Source: Sulfurovum sp.
GTDB taxonomy: Bacteria; Campylobacterota; Campylobacteria; Campylobacterales; Sulfurovaceae
Length of the DNA stretch: 64,000 nucleotides
Assembly: GCA_020525365.1 (NCBI GenBank)
Contig: JAIZOF010000001.1
Coordinates: 588,381 to 652,380, forward strand
Direction: 5' to 3'
Under the pieces are notes generated by a model, which was not told where the DNA came from, did not search any database, and saw only the letters and a program-made list of their open reading frames with translations. Shown here one piece after another: positions 56,229-64,000 of the stretch (positions are counted from its first letter, which is position 1; every line of letters begins with the position of its first letter). Both the position numbers and the translations under genes were made by a program.

Positions 56229-57690
56229 TGGCAACAAAACAAGATATGATCCATGTCTATGGCGCAAAGAATAACCTCAAAATATTGATATCTCTATTCA
56301 AGAATGAACTAGTAGTCATTACCGGCATCTCTGGTTCCGGGCAAATCAACATTGGCATTCTCTACCCTCTACGCGGAAGGGCAACGTCGTTATATTGAGT
56401 CACTTTCAAGCTATGCGGCAGTTTTTAGGACGTGTAGGTAAGCCTGATGTTGACAAGATAGAGGGACTCACACCTGCCATTGCCATTGACCAAAAGACCA
56501 CCTCTAAAATCACGTTCAACAGTAGGAACAATCATAAGAAATCTATATTTATTTACGCCTACTCTTTGCAAGAGTGAGGAAACAATACTGCCATCAGTGT
56601 AAAAACCTATCTCTTCCATGAGTGCGACAGATATTATTGAAGAGGTGCTACGTTTGTTTCCTGAAGGGCAAAATTGGTTATTATGGCACCATTGGTTAAA
56701 GAAAAAAGGCACCTTTGCTGATAATGCTAGAATCACTGCGTCACAAAGTATGTACGTGCAATGATCAATGGAGTGATGGTGCGTTTAGACGATGAAATCG
56801 AGCTAAGTAAAACCAAAACATACCATCAAAGTGGTTTATTGATCGTGTTGTGGTCAAAGAGGAGAGCCGAGACCGGAATTGGGCAGGATGTGAAAGGCAC
56901 TTGAGAGCTGCAGGGAGATGGGTGGAGTACTGAACCACGAAGTGTTAGGGCTTGATCGCAAGGACTATCACTACTCCGAACATTTGGCATGTGTTTTGAC
57001 TGTAAAGCTCAGTTTTGAGCCGTTGGAGCCTGTGAGCTTCTCTTTTAGCTTCACCCAGGTGCCTGTCCTGCCTGTGACGGGTTGGGGGATCCGCTATGCC
57101 ATAGACCTTAAAAGGTAATAGACCAAGAACTAAGCACTATCGACAAAGGTGCTGTAAAAATTATGTATGGCTTCAACAAGTTACTACACCCAAGAGTTTC
57201 TTAATGCATTCTGTGAGCAGAATGGCAGTGACACATCAGTTATTATGGTGAACGAGCATCAGCAAAAGGCGATACTCTATGGTACCAGCGGAGCTCTATG
57301 GTGGACTTTGCATGGAACGTCATAGCTCAAACGTGAATGGCCAGGAGATTGGTGAAGTTTGCTACGACATGTTCAAAGATGAAAGGATATGGTGGTATGT
57401 ATTTGAAAGGTATGTGATAAGTGTGATGGATATCGCTTGCATCCACGCTCTTTGGCAGTTAAGATAGAGGTACAGTATTGCTGATATTATTGATATGCCT
57501 ATTGAGGAGGGGCTATGCCTATTTTGCTGATGGAAAAAACTTTTTACACTTGAGGCGAACAGCAAAACAGATTGCTGAGTCCATGCTAAAGGAGATTAAG
57601 GGCGTCTCTACTTTCTGTATGATGTTGGTCTTGGATACATTACACTTAGCCGTGATGCACGGCTCTGCTATCTCAGGGTGGGCACAACGT
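56229..57690 (+). pseudogene. uvrA: uvrA, decayed 5' half
   Basis: UvrA recognises DNA lesions as a dimer with UvrB in nucleotide excision repair. From ATG 56229 the pieces [23 protein letters not shown] (Walker A damaged: GQIN in place of GKST), [51 protein letters not shown] and YFADGKNF appear in the right order but in alternating frames. The first ABC signature is deleted (LSG-WAQR instead of LSGGEAQR, near 57665). Roughly 15 or more indels are needed. The frame becomes clean at about 57.68 kb. Confidence 0.88.
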
Positions 57691-59031
57691 ATCCGTATTG
57701 CTTCACAGATTGGTTCGGGGCTAACAGGGGTGATGTATGTGCTTGATGAACCAAGCATTGGGCTACATGAGCGTGATACAATGAAGCTTATACGAACCCT
57801 CAACTCACTCAAAGAAAAAGGCAACTCTGTTATTGTCGTTGAGCATGACAAAGAGACCATTATGGCAGCAGATTATATTGTCGATATTGGTCCTGGGGCA
57901 GGGGCATTTGGTGGTGAAGTGGTATTTGCTGGCACTCAAAAGAAACTACTCAAAGCCAAGACACTGACTGCACAGTATCTTAATGGTAAGAAGGAGATAA
58001 GCTATGCCCATGACCGTCCTCAGGAGACGTGGATAGAGATTAAAAATGTGACACTTAACAATATTGAGTGTCTTAATGTGCGTATCCCACTCCATAACTT
58101 TGTTTGCATTACAGGGGTAAGCGGTTCAGGAAAATCATCATTGATTCTTCAGACCCTGCTACCAGTGGCACGTGAACTGCTTAACCATGCCAAGAAGGTC
58201 AATAAGGTTGATGGCGTAGAGATTAATGGATTAGAACAACTTGATAAGGTAATCTACCTCGATCAAAGCCCCATTGGACGTACTCCGCGCTCCAATCCTG
58301 CAACCTATACAGGCATTATGGATGAGATTCGTAAACTCTTTTCCCAAACCAAAGAGGCAGAGTTGCGTGGCTACAAAATAGGGCGTTTCTCCTTCAATGT
58401 CAAGGGTGGGCGTTGTGAAAAGTGTCAAGGAGATGGGCAGATTAAGATTGAGATGCACTTTTTGCCTGATGTGCTTGTAGAGTGCGATACGTGTCATGGC
58501 ACACGCTACAATGCCCAAACACTTGAAGTACGCTATAAGGGCAAGTCAATCTCTGATGTACTCTCCATGAGTGTGGCAGAAGCATTAGGGTTTTTTAAAG
58601 CCATTCCTGCCATTGCTTCCAAGCTCTCTACGTTAGCAGCAGTGGGACTTGACTATATTACACTTGGACAAAACGCAACAACGCTCTCAGGGGGTGAGGC
58701 GCAACGTATCAAACTAAGCAAGGAACTTAGTCGAAAAGATACAGGTCGTACACTCTATGTGCTTGATGAGCCAACTACAGGACTGCATTTTTCTGATGTA
58801 GATAGGCTAACAGGGGTATTGCACCACCTTGTCCATCTTGGTAATTCGGTGATGGTTATTGAGCATAACCTCGATATGGTAAAGAATGCAGATTATATTA
58901 TAGATATGGGACCTGAAGGGGGGAACAAAGGTGGATTGATTATTGCAGAAGGGTCTCCTGAAAAACTTGCAGCCGAACATAAGACAACAGGTTCATATAC
59001 GGGTGAATATCTTGCAAAAGAGTTAGCCTAG
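57478..59031 (+). CDS. uvrA: UvrA, intact 3' half
   Basis: An open frame of 517 codons of which the part from about 57676 (AQRIRIASQIGSGLTG) is true UvrA. It carries the first Walker B (VLDEPSIGLHER), the second Walker A (GVSGSGKSSL), the zinc finger CEKC...CDTC, the second signature LSGGEAQRIKLSKEL and Walker B LYVLDEPTTGLHF. Codons before 57676 are out of register with normal UvrA, so the ATG at 57478 is not a natural start. Without the first Walker A and signature the protein could not act as a normal UvrA. Confidence 0.9.
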   Translation: MLILLICLLRRGYAYFADGKNFLHLRRTAKQIAESMLKEIKGVSTFCMMLVLDTLHLAVMHGSAISGWAQRIRIASQIGSGLTGVMYVLDEPSIGLHERDTMKLIRTLNSLKEKGNSVIVVEHDKETIMAADYIVDIGPGAGAFGGEVVFAGTQKKLLKAKTLTAQYLNGKKEISYAHDRPQETWIEIKNVTLNNIECLNVRIPLHNFVCITGVSGSGKSSLILQTLLPVARELLNHAKKVNKVDGVEINGLEQLDKVIYLDQSPIGRTPRSNPATYTGIMDEIRKLFSQTKEAELRGYKIGRFSFNVKGGRCEKCQGDGQIKIEMHFLPDVLVECDTCHGTRYNAQTLEVRYKGKSISDVLSMSVAEALGFFKAIPAIASKLSTLAAVGLDYITLGQNATTLSGGEAQRIKLSKELSRKDTGRTLYVLDEPTTGLHFSDVDRLTGVLHHLVHLGNSVMVIEHNLDMVKNADYIIDMGPEGGNKGGLIIAEGSPEKLAAEHKTTGSYTGEYLAKELA

Positions 59032-59125
59032 CCTCAAAGGTCACAAGCTACTTGACGATGATGGAACGATAAAGCAAAGGTCTAACAGACTATTGGCTAA
59101 AATAGTAAAAAAGAGGGTATTTTTA

Positions 59126-59890
59126 TTGAAAACAATCACCATTATTGACACATTCGGATTCTTTTTTCGTGCCTACTATGCACTTCCTCCATTACGTAAC
59201 TCTGAAGGGTTCCCTACAGGGCTATTAACAGGTTTCATCAATCTTGTCGATTCGTTACATCGTAATCATGCAACAGACTATCTGGTCTTTGCACTTGACA
59301 GCAAGGGACCAACGTTTAGAAATGAGATTTATCCAGCATATAAAGCCAACAGGGAGTCACCGCCCCAAGAGCTGATTGAGCAGCTGCCCATAGCAATTGA
59401 ATGGATTGAGAAAATGGGATTTGCCAATCTCTCTGAAGAGGGCTTTGAAGCAGATGATATTATCACGACTGTAACAAAATTTGCTAGAGAGCAAAATATG
59501 AAGGTAACGATTGTATCACACGACAAAGACCTTTATCAGCTTATAGATGACACACAAGTGGTGATGTATAATCCCATTGACCAAAAAGAGGTTGACGAAG
59601 AGGCATGTGTAAAAAAGTTTGGGGTATCCCCTGAGGATTTCATTAACTTTCAAGCAATTGTTGGAGACAGCTCTGACAATGTGCCTGGGGTTAAAGGTAT
59701 TGGGGTTAAGGGTGCGGCAAAACTTATCAATGAGTATCATACACTTGAAGCAATCTATGCCGACATAGAAAATGCAGGCACCCCACGTATTCAGCAATTA
59801 CTACTTGAGAGCAAAGAGAGTGCTTTTCTCTCTCGCAAATTAGTGCAGATGCGCGATGATGTCTATGATTTTCTAGATCTCTCTCAATAG
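59126..59890 (+). CDS. polA: DNA polymerase I, 5' nuclease domain (split gene)
   Basis: The N-terminal 5'-3' nuclease of Pol I, which removes RNA primers and flaps. IIDTFGFFFRAYYALPP, EADDIITT, SHDKDLYQL and GDSSDNVPGVKGIGVKGAA contain the metal-binding acids and the H3TH motif. The TTG at 59126 with GAGGG is the likely start; an in-frame ATG at 59093 is less well placed. The frame ends at residue about 254 in FLDLSQ, where one extra base (near 59885) shifts it. Following sequence in the next frame continues the gene, but the start of the 3'-5' exonuclease-like domain is absent. Confidence 0.85.
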   Translation: MKTITIIDTFGFFFRAYYALPPLRNSEGFPTGLLTGFINLVDSLHRNHATDYLVFALDSKGPTFRNEIYPAYKANRESPPQELIEQLPIAIEWIEKMGFANLSEEGFEADDIITTVTKFAREQNMKVTIVSHDKDLYQLIDDTQVVMYNPIDQKEVDEEACVKKFGVSPEDFINFQAIVGDSSDNVPGVKGIGVKGAAKLINEYHTLEAIYADIENAGTPRIQQLLLESKESAFLSRKLVQMRDDVYDFLDLSQ

Positions 59891-59924
59891 TGAAGAGGAT
59901 GCTGTAGAGGCGTTAAGAAAGCTA

Positions 59925-61463
59925 ATGCAATGTCGTGTCATTGGACAGAACCTTAAGTTTGATCTTTCACTACTCTATAATCGTTATAATCAGGAGGAGA
60001 TTGTCCCGTTTGCAGATACGATGATTATGGCATGGCTTTCTGATCCTGGGCGTAAAGTAGGGCTGGATGCCTTAGCACGGAAATTCTTTAAATATGAGAT
60101 GAAACCCTTCAAGGAGATGGTCAAGAAAGGAGAGAATTTTTCTTCTGTTGCTATTGCAGAAGCAACCTTCTATGCAGCCGAAGATGCATGGATGACTTTT
60201 CTGCTCTATGGCGCCATTCAAAAGAAGATGGAGCTTGGTTCGCTGACTCACTTGCTTCAAGAGGCTAAACAGGTGGAGTATCTTTTTATCAATGTTCTTA
60301 TTCGTATGGAGCAGCTTGGCATTAAGGTTGACCAGCCACTCTTGGAGGTACTTCAGGGTGAGTTGAGTAAAGAGCTTGCATTGTTGACAGAACAGATATA
60401 CGCACTGGCAGAAACAGAGTTCAATATCCGCTCAACCCAGCAACTTGGGGTAGTACTTTTTCAGCAACTTGGGCTTCAGGGAGGCAAGAAGACCAAGACA
60501 GGTTATAGTACCAATGAAGCAGTGCTGCAATCACTCAAAAAAGAGCATCCAGTGATAGAGAAGATACTGAGCTATCGCGAATATCAGAAGATACTCTCTA
60601 CCTATGTAGAACCGCTGTTGAAGCTGGCACAAAAAGATAAAAAAAGTCGTATCTATACCTCTTTTTTACAGACGGGAACAGCAACAGGAAGGCTCAGCTC
60701 CAAAGATCCCAATCTTCAAAATATTCCAGTACGTTCAGAACTCGGTAGGCGTGTTCGTGATGCTTTTATTGCTAAAGAAGGCTATAGGTTAGTGAGTATT
60801 GACTACTCTCAGATTGAATTGCGTCTACTGGCACACTTTTCACAGGATGCAGCACTGCTTGAAGCATTTAAGATGGGTGTTGATATTCATATGGCAACGG
60901 CAATAAAGCTTTTTGGAGAAAGTGAGGCAAAAGCCAAACGTAACTTTGCTAAATCGGTCAACTTTGGACTACTCTACGGTATGGGACCCAAAAAGCTCTC
61001 TGATGAATTGGGTGTCACTCAAGCTGAAGCCAAAGAGATTATTGCTAACTATTTTAACTCTTTTCCTACAGTGAAGCAGTTTCTTGAAGGCATACAAGAA
61101 CAAGTAAAAGTTGATGGATATGTTGAAACGATACTTGGAAGGCGTAGGCTCTTTGACTACGATAGTGCCAATGGTATGCAAAAAGCTGCATTTATGCGAG
61201 AATCGGTCAATACTGTTTTTCAAGGATCGGCAGCAGATTTAATTAAGCTTTCCATGTTGGAGATAGATACATGCATTAAAGAGGAGAATCTTGATGCCTT
61301 TATGTTGCTCCAAATTCATGATGAACTTATATTTGAAATAGAAGAGCATAAGGTCGATGTGCTCTCTAAGCGTTTTGTTGACATCATGGAGTCTGTTTAC
61401 GAACTTAACGTGCCATTAGAGTGTTCTGTCAGTACAGGGAGTAGATGGGGAGAGCTTAAGTAG
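59925..61463 (+). CDS. polA: DNA polymerase I, exonuclease remnant and polymerase domains (split gene)
   Basis: The C-terminal 512 residues of Pol I. They begin inside the 3'-5' exonuclease-like domain (VIGQNLKFDLSLL; ADTMIMAW; YAAEDAWMT), then the polymerase palm and fingers: motif A VSIDYSQIELRLLAH, O-helix KRNFAKSVNFGLLYGMG and motif C QIHDELIFE. Compared with E. coli Pol I about 100-130 residues are missing between the two segments, including the DTE catalytic strand. As drawn the polymerase could only be made as a separate Klenow-like protein from an internal start, for which no good ribosome site is seen. Confidence 0.88.
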   Translation: MQCRVIGQNLKFDLSLLYNRYNQEEIVPFADTMIMAWLSDPGRKVGLDALARKFFKYEMKPFKEMVKKGENFSSVAIAEATFYAAEDAWMTFLLYGAIQKKMELGSLTHLLQEAKQVEYLFINVLIRMEQLGIKVDQPLLEVLQGELSKELALLTEQIYALAETEFNIRSTQQLGVVLFQQLGLQGGKKTKTGYSTNEAVLQSLKKEHPVIEKILSYREYQKILSTYVEPLLKLAQKDKKSRIYTSFLQTGTATGRLSSKDPNLQNIPVRSELGRRVRDAFIAKEGYRLVSIDYSQIELRLLAHFSQDAALLEAFKMGVDIHMATAIKLFGESEAKAKRNFAKSVNFGLLYGMGPKKLSDELGVTQAEAKEIIANYFNSFPTVKQFLEGIQEQVKVDGYVETILGRRRLFDYDSANGMQKAAFMRESVNTVFQGSAADLIKLSMLEIDTCIKEENLDAFMLLQIHDELIFEIEEHKVDVLSKRFVDIMESVYELNVPLECSVSTGSRWGELK

Positions 61464-61579
61464 GTTACTTTTGAAATACTGTATAAGAGTATATTTAGAT
61501 AAAATGACTCCTAATTAATATAGCGTTAATAAATATTGGTTAGAATGATTCCCTATTCGTTTTCTAAGGGGTACTAGCA

Positions 61580-64000
61580 ATGTTAAAGAAGATTTTTTCA
61601 ATGAAAATGGCAGTTTTAATGCTATTTTCATTTGGTATTATAATAGGAGTTGCAACTTTTATAGAGAATGACTATGGCACACAGACAGCATGTGCATTAG
61701 TCTATAAAGCAAAATGGTTTGAGATATTTCTTGCCTATTTTATCTCTATTTTAATCTATCAGATTGCTACATATAAAACATACAAAACCAAATTCCCTGT
61801 TTTTCTTTTTCATTTTTCCTTTATTGTTGTTGCATTGGGCGCGCTTATTACCCGATATGTAGGGTATGAAGGGATTATGCATATTAGAGAAGGGCAGATG
61901 ACAAACAAGATGGTCTCCGATATAAAAGTGATGGAGCTTTTTGTCAAGACCAAAGAGCACAATGCCTCTCTTGAGAAACCACTCTTCTTCTCTACAATGA
62001 CACACAATGATCTTTCAGAGAGCCTCAAAGTAGGCAATAAAGTCCTTAAAGTATCACTTGAAACATACCTTCCGACTGCTGATGAAGAGGTTGTATCTGA
62101 TTTAAATGGTACGACACTACTTGAGATGAAGATCTCTGCTGGAGGTAGGGGAAAAATCTATTACTTTAAGAGGGGGGATATTAAAGATTTCGATACCTTT
62201 TATGTTTCGTATGGGGCTGTAGATACTCCGACAGATAAACCTACCTTCAAGATTACAGGCAAGCCAGATCACTTACAGGTAAACTTTCCACTTGCTATCA
62301 AAACGCTCAATATGGATACTCGAACACCTGCCAAGATACAGCCAGGAGATAATCCTTTGACGCGTCGTATACTTTATCGCTTCGGAAATAGTGCAATTGT
62401 TTTGAAAGATATTCATAAAAAATCAACCATTAAGATAGTGTCACACGCACTGAAAACCAAATCAGGTAAACCTGAATATATCAAGTTAAACGTTACTGTT
62501 GGCAACAAAAGTAAAGAGGTGGTCTTTAGACCAATGAAGGGACAAGTGGGTGACCTGAAGCAGTTTACCCTGAATGGTATGGATATTCAGATGCGTATTG
62601 GTGCAAAGGTCATCACGCTACCATTTGCCATCAAGTTAGTTGACTTTGAACTGGATCGCTACCCAGGGTCTATGACGCCAGCATCATATTCGAGTAGGGT
62701 TATTCTTGTTGACCAAGAAAAGGGAATAAGGATGCCATACCATATCTATATGAACCATGTGCTTGACCATAGGAACTACCGATTTTTTCAATCTTCCTAC
62801 GATCCTGATGAAGAGGGTACGGTACTTTCGGTTAACCATGATCCAGGCACACTTCCTACCTATATTGCCTATTTTCTTTTAGGGTTAGGAATGATTTGGA
62901 GCCTTTTTATCCCCAATGGACGCTTCCAGAAACTTTTTAAGGGGGTACGAAAACTTCAACATGGTATGACTGCTACCCTTGTGGCCATTGCTTTTTTAAT
63001 GGCACCACAACATACCAAAGCAGCACCACTAGCAATCAGTACAGATGTACTGAAGCAGATGCATGCCTACAGCATTGAACATGCTAAAAATTTTGGAACC
63101 TTACCGGTACAAGACCATCGAGGGCGAATGAAGCCAATGGATACAGTTGCACATGATGTGATTGCCAAAATTACTGGTCGTACAAAATTATATGATCTTG
63201 ATCCTGATCAGATGTTTCTTGGCATGACCATACAACCGGAGATTTATCAGAATGTTCCAATGATAAAGATAGGGCATAAAAAAATTGCTCTTGCTCTTGG
63301 GCTTCCTGAAGATACCCAATATGCTAAATTTACTGACTTCTTTAAACGAGAGGGAGACAGAAGCTATAAATTGTTCGATGCGGTAACCAAGGCAAGTCGA
63401 AAAAAGCCTTTAGAGAAGTCGAAATATGATAGAGAGCTCATTAAAATTGATGAACGGGTTAATGTCTCCTATATGACTTATCAGGGTACACTGATGCGTA
63501 TTTACCCAGTACCCCATGACAAGAATAATAAGTGGGTTGCACCACTTGATGCACTCAAAACGTTTTCTAAAGTAGAAAAAAAAGAGGTACAACTGACCAT
63601 CTCTGCCTATTTTGCTTTTGTTACTTATGGTCTGCAAACTGGTGACTGGAGCAAAGCAAATCTTGGTATTGCAGCAATCAAAAAATACCAAAGACGTTAT
63701 GGTGCAGAGGTGTTGCCAAGTCCAGACCATATTAAGGCAGAAATTTGGTATAACAGATTGGGACTCTTTAGTAAACTTTTCCCTGTCTATCTCATGCTAG
63801 GACTTATACTCCTCATATTTTCCTTTATGCATGTACTTAGACCAAACTTCTCCATGAAATGGGTTATGCGTATTGCATGGATAACACTGATTGTGGCTTT
63901 TGCACTACATGTCACAGGAATGGGTATCCGTTGGTATATTGCAGGCCATGCACCTTGGTCAAATGCTTATGAGTCCATTGTATTTATTGCTGCAGCAACT
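61580..64000 (+). CDS. ccsBA: CcsBA-type cytochrome c biogenesis protein (runs off the right edge)
   Basis: Open for 807 codons to the end of the window. The N-terminal ResB/CcsB part has three early membrane helices, then a large periplasmic domain and a fourth helix (near residue 430). The second part begins with a periplasmic stretch (AHDVIAKITGR) and enters the CcsA/ResC helices; the last residues GHAPWSNAYESIVF are the approach to the WWD haem-handling domain, which lies beyond the edge. Such fusions attach haem to apocytochromes c (System II) and are typical of Campylobacterota. A ribosome-like GGGG lies upstream of ATG 61580. Confidence 0.92.
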   Translation, partial: MLKKIFSMKMAVLMLFSFGIIIGVATFIENDYGTQTACALVYKAKWFEIFLAYFISILIYQIATYKTYKTKFPVFLFHFSFIVVALGALITRYVGYEGIMHIREGQMTNKMVSDIKVMELFVKTKEHNASLEKPLFFSTMTHNDLSESLKVGNKVLKVSLETYLPTADEEVVSDLNGTTLLEMKISAGGRGKIYYFKRGDIKDFDTFYVSYGAVDTPTDKPTFKITGKPDHLQVNFPLAIKTLNMDTRTPAKIQPGDNPLTRRILYRFGNSAIVLKDIHKKSTIKIVSHALKTKSGKPEYIKLNVTVGNKSKEVVFRPMKGQVGDLKQFTLNGMDIQMRIGAKVITLPFAIKLVDFELDRYPGSMTPASYSSRVILVDQEKGIRMPYHIYMNHVLDHRNYRFFQSSYDPDEEGTVLSVNHDPGTLPTYIAYFLLGLGMIWSLFIPNGRFQKLFKGVRKLQHGMTATLVAIAFLMAPQHTKAAPLAISTDVLKQMHAYSIEHAKNFGTLPVQDHRGRMKPMDTVAHDVIAKITGRTKLYDLDPDQMFLGMTIQPEIYQNVPMIKIGHKKIALALGLPEDTQYAKFTDFFKREGDRSYKLFDAVTKASRKKPLEKSKYDRELIKIDERVNVSYMTYQGTLMRIYPVPHDKNNKWVAPLDALKTFSKVEKKEVQLTISAYFAFVTYGLQTGDWSKANLGIAAIKKYQRRYGAEVLPSPDHIKAEIWYNRLGLFSKLFPVYLMLGLILLIFSFMHVLRPNFSMKWVMRIAWITLIVAFALHVTGMGIRWYIAGHAPWSNAYESIVFIAAAT

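Larger units (their letters stand above)
50243..57690. other. Degraded zone: every gene broken by small indels
   Basis: For about 7.4 kb no open frame longer than about 100 codons makes sense, yet protein families can still be read by hopping between frames: a methyltransferase, a toxin-antitoxin pair, two nuclease-like proteins, two lipoproteins and the 5' half of uvrA. Frame changes come every 10-40 codons in all of them. The stretch 50350-51750 also reads as disrupted minus-strand coding sequence (for example ENDEIQEISNDKELS around 50.7 kb), but I cannot name a family. Both edges are abrupt. Confidence 0.8.

Noticed and set aside
57478-57680. The N-terminal 65 codons of the 517-codon uvrA frame as a genuine protein start
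   Set aside because: The residues do not match UvrA in this frame; they are the result of frameshifts in the decayed half.
50243-57690. A prophage or insertion sequence as the cause of the degraded zone
   Set aside because: I found no transposase, integrase, terminal inverted repeats or target duplications at the edges.

Overview
The window looks like a chromosomal segment from an AT-rich member of the Campylobacterota (formerly Epsilonproteobacteria), most like the Sulfurovum/Sulfurimonas group. This rests on the fused CcsBA cytochrome c biogenesis protein, an H. pylori-type GyrA with Asn in the quinolone pocket, ThiI fused to rhodanese, two amtB-glnK units, and gene content typical of sulfur- or hydrogen-oxidising relatives. 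The genus is an inference; no rRNA gene is present.

Layout. 1-6.9 kb: an MSHA-type pilus/type II secretion-like operon (mshJ/K-like, secretin mshL, ATPase mshM, TPR mshN, ATPase mshE, platform mshG); the secretin gene is broken by a 118-bp tandem duplication. 6.9-8.8 kb: kdsB and hemH. 8.8-13.7 kb: two amtB-glnK pairs and a reduced NtrB/NtrC-like pair. 13.8-16.2 kb: a stand-alone DUF234-type protein and thiI. 16.3-25.5 kb: assimilatory nitrate pathway (nitrate reductase, a fused Fe-S/membrane subunit, siroheme nitrite reductase, divergent NarK transporter and a PP2C-kinase fusion). 25.4-50.2 kb: mostly housekeeping genes (mltG, an AsmA-like giant, lolC/E-like permease, secA, lolA, arsC-like, ybiT-like ABC-F, yebC, thioredoxin, gyrA, asd, yqhA, hemE, radical SAM, tRNA-Asn and tRNA-Arg, galE, cutA, LMW-PTP, rlmH, dksA-like, dus, TauE/SafE). 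50.25-57.7 kb: a sharply bounded zone in which every gene is shredded by small indels. Reading across frames still reveals two lipoproteins, a NERD protein, a PD-(D/E)XK-like protein, a Phd/RelE-type toxin-antitoxin pair, a SAM methyltransferase and the 5' half of uvrA. 57.7-64 kb: clean 3' half of uvrA, a split polA, and ccsBA running off the right edge.

The most interesting signal is a candidate nitrogen regulon. A 17-bp palindrome, TGATTA-N5-TAATCA, has the same 6-5-6 geometry as the classical NtrC box but a different sequence. It occurs five times, always at nitrogen genes: both amtB promoters, the regulator gene, and both sides of the nirA/narK divergence. In four cases its centre lies 42.5-43.5 bp from the centre of a good -10 hexamer. 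The likely ligand is the locally encoded Fis-type NtrC homologue, which lacks a receiver domain and the GAFTGA loop and therefore probably acts at sigma-70 promoters.

Two adjacent DNA-repair genes (uvrA, polA) are damaged next to the decayed zone. This may be real genome erosion or an unpolished assembly segment; the sharp edges and uniform indels make the second possibility serious.
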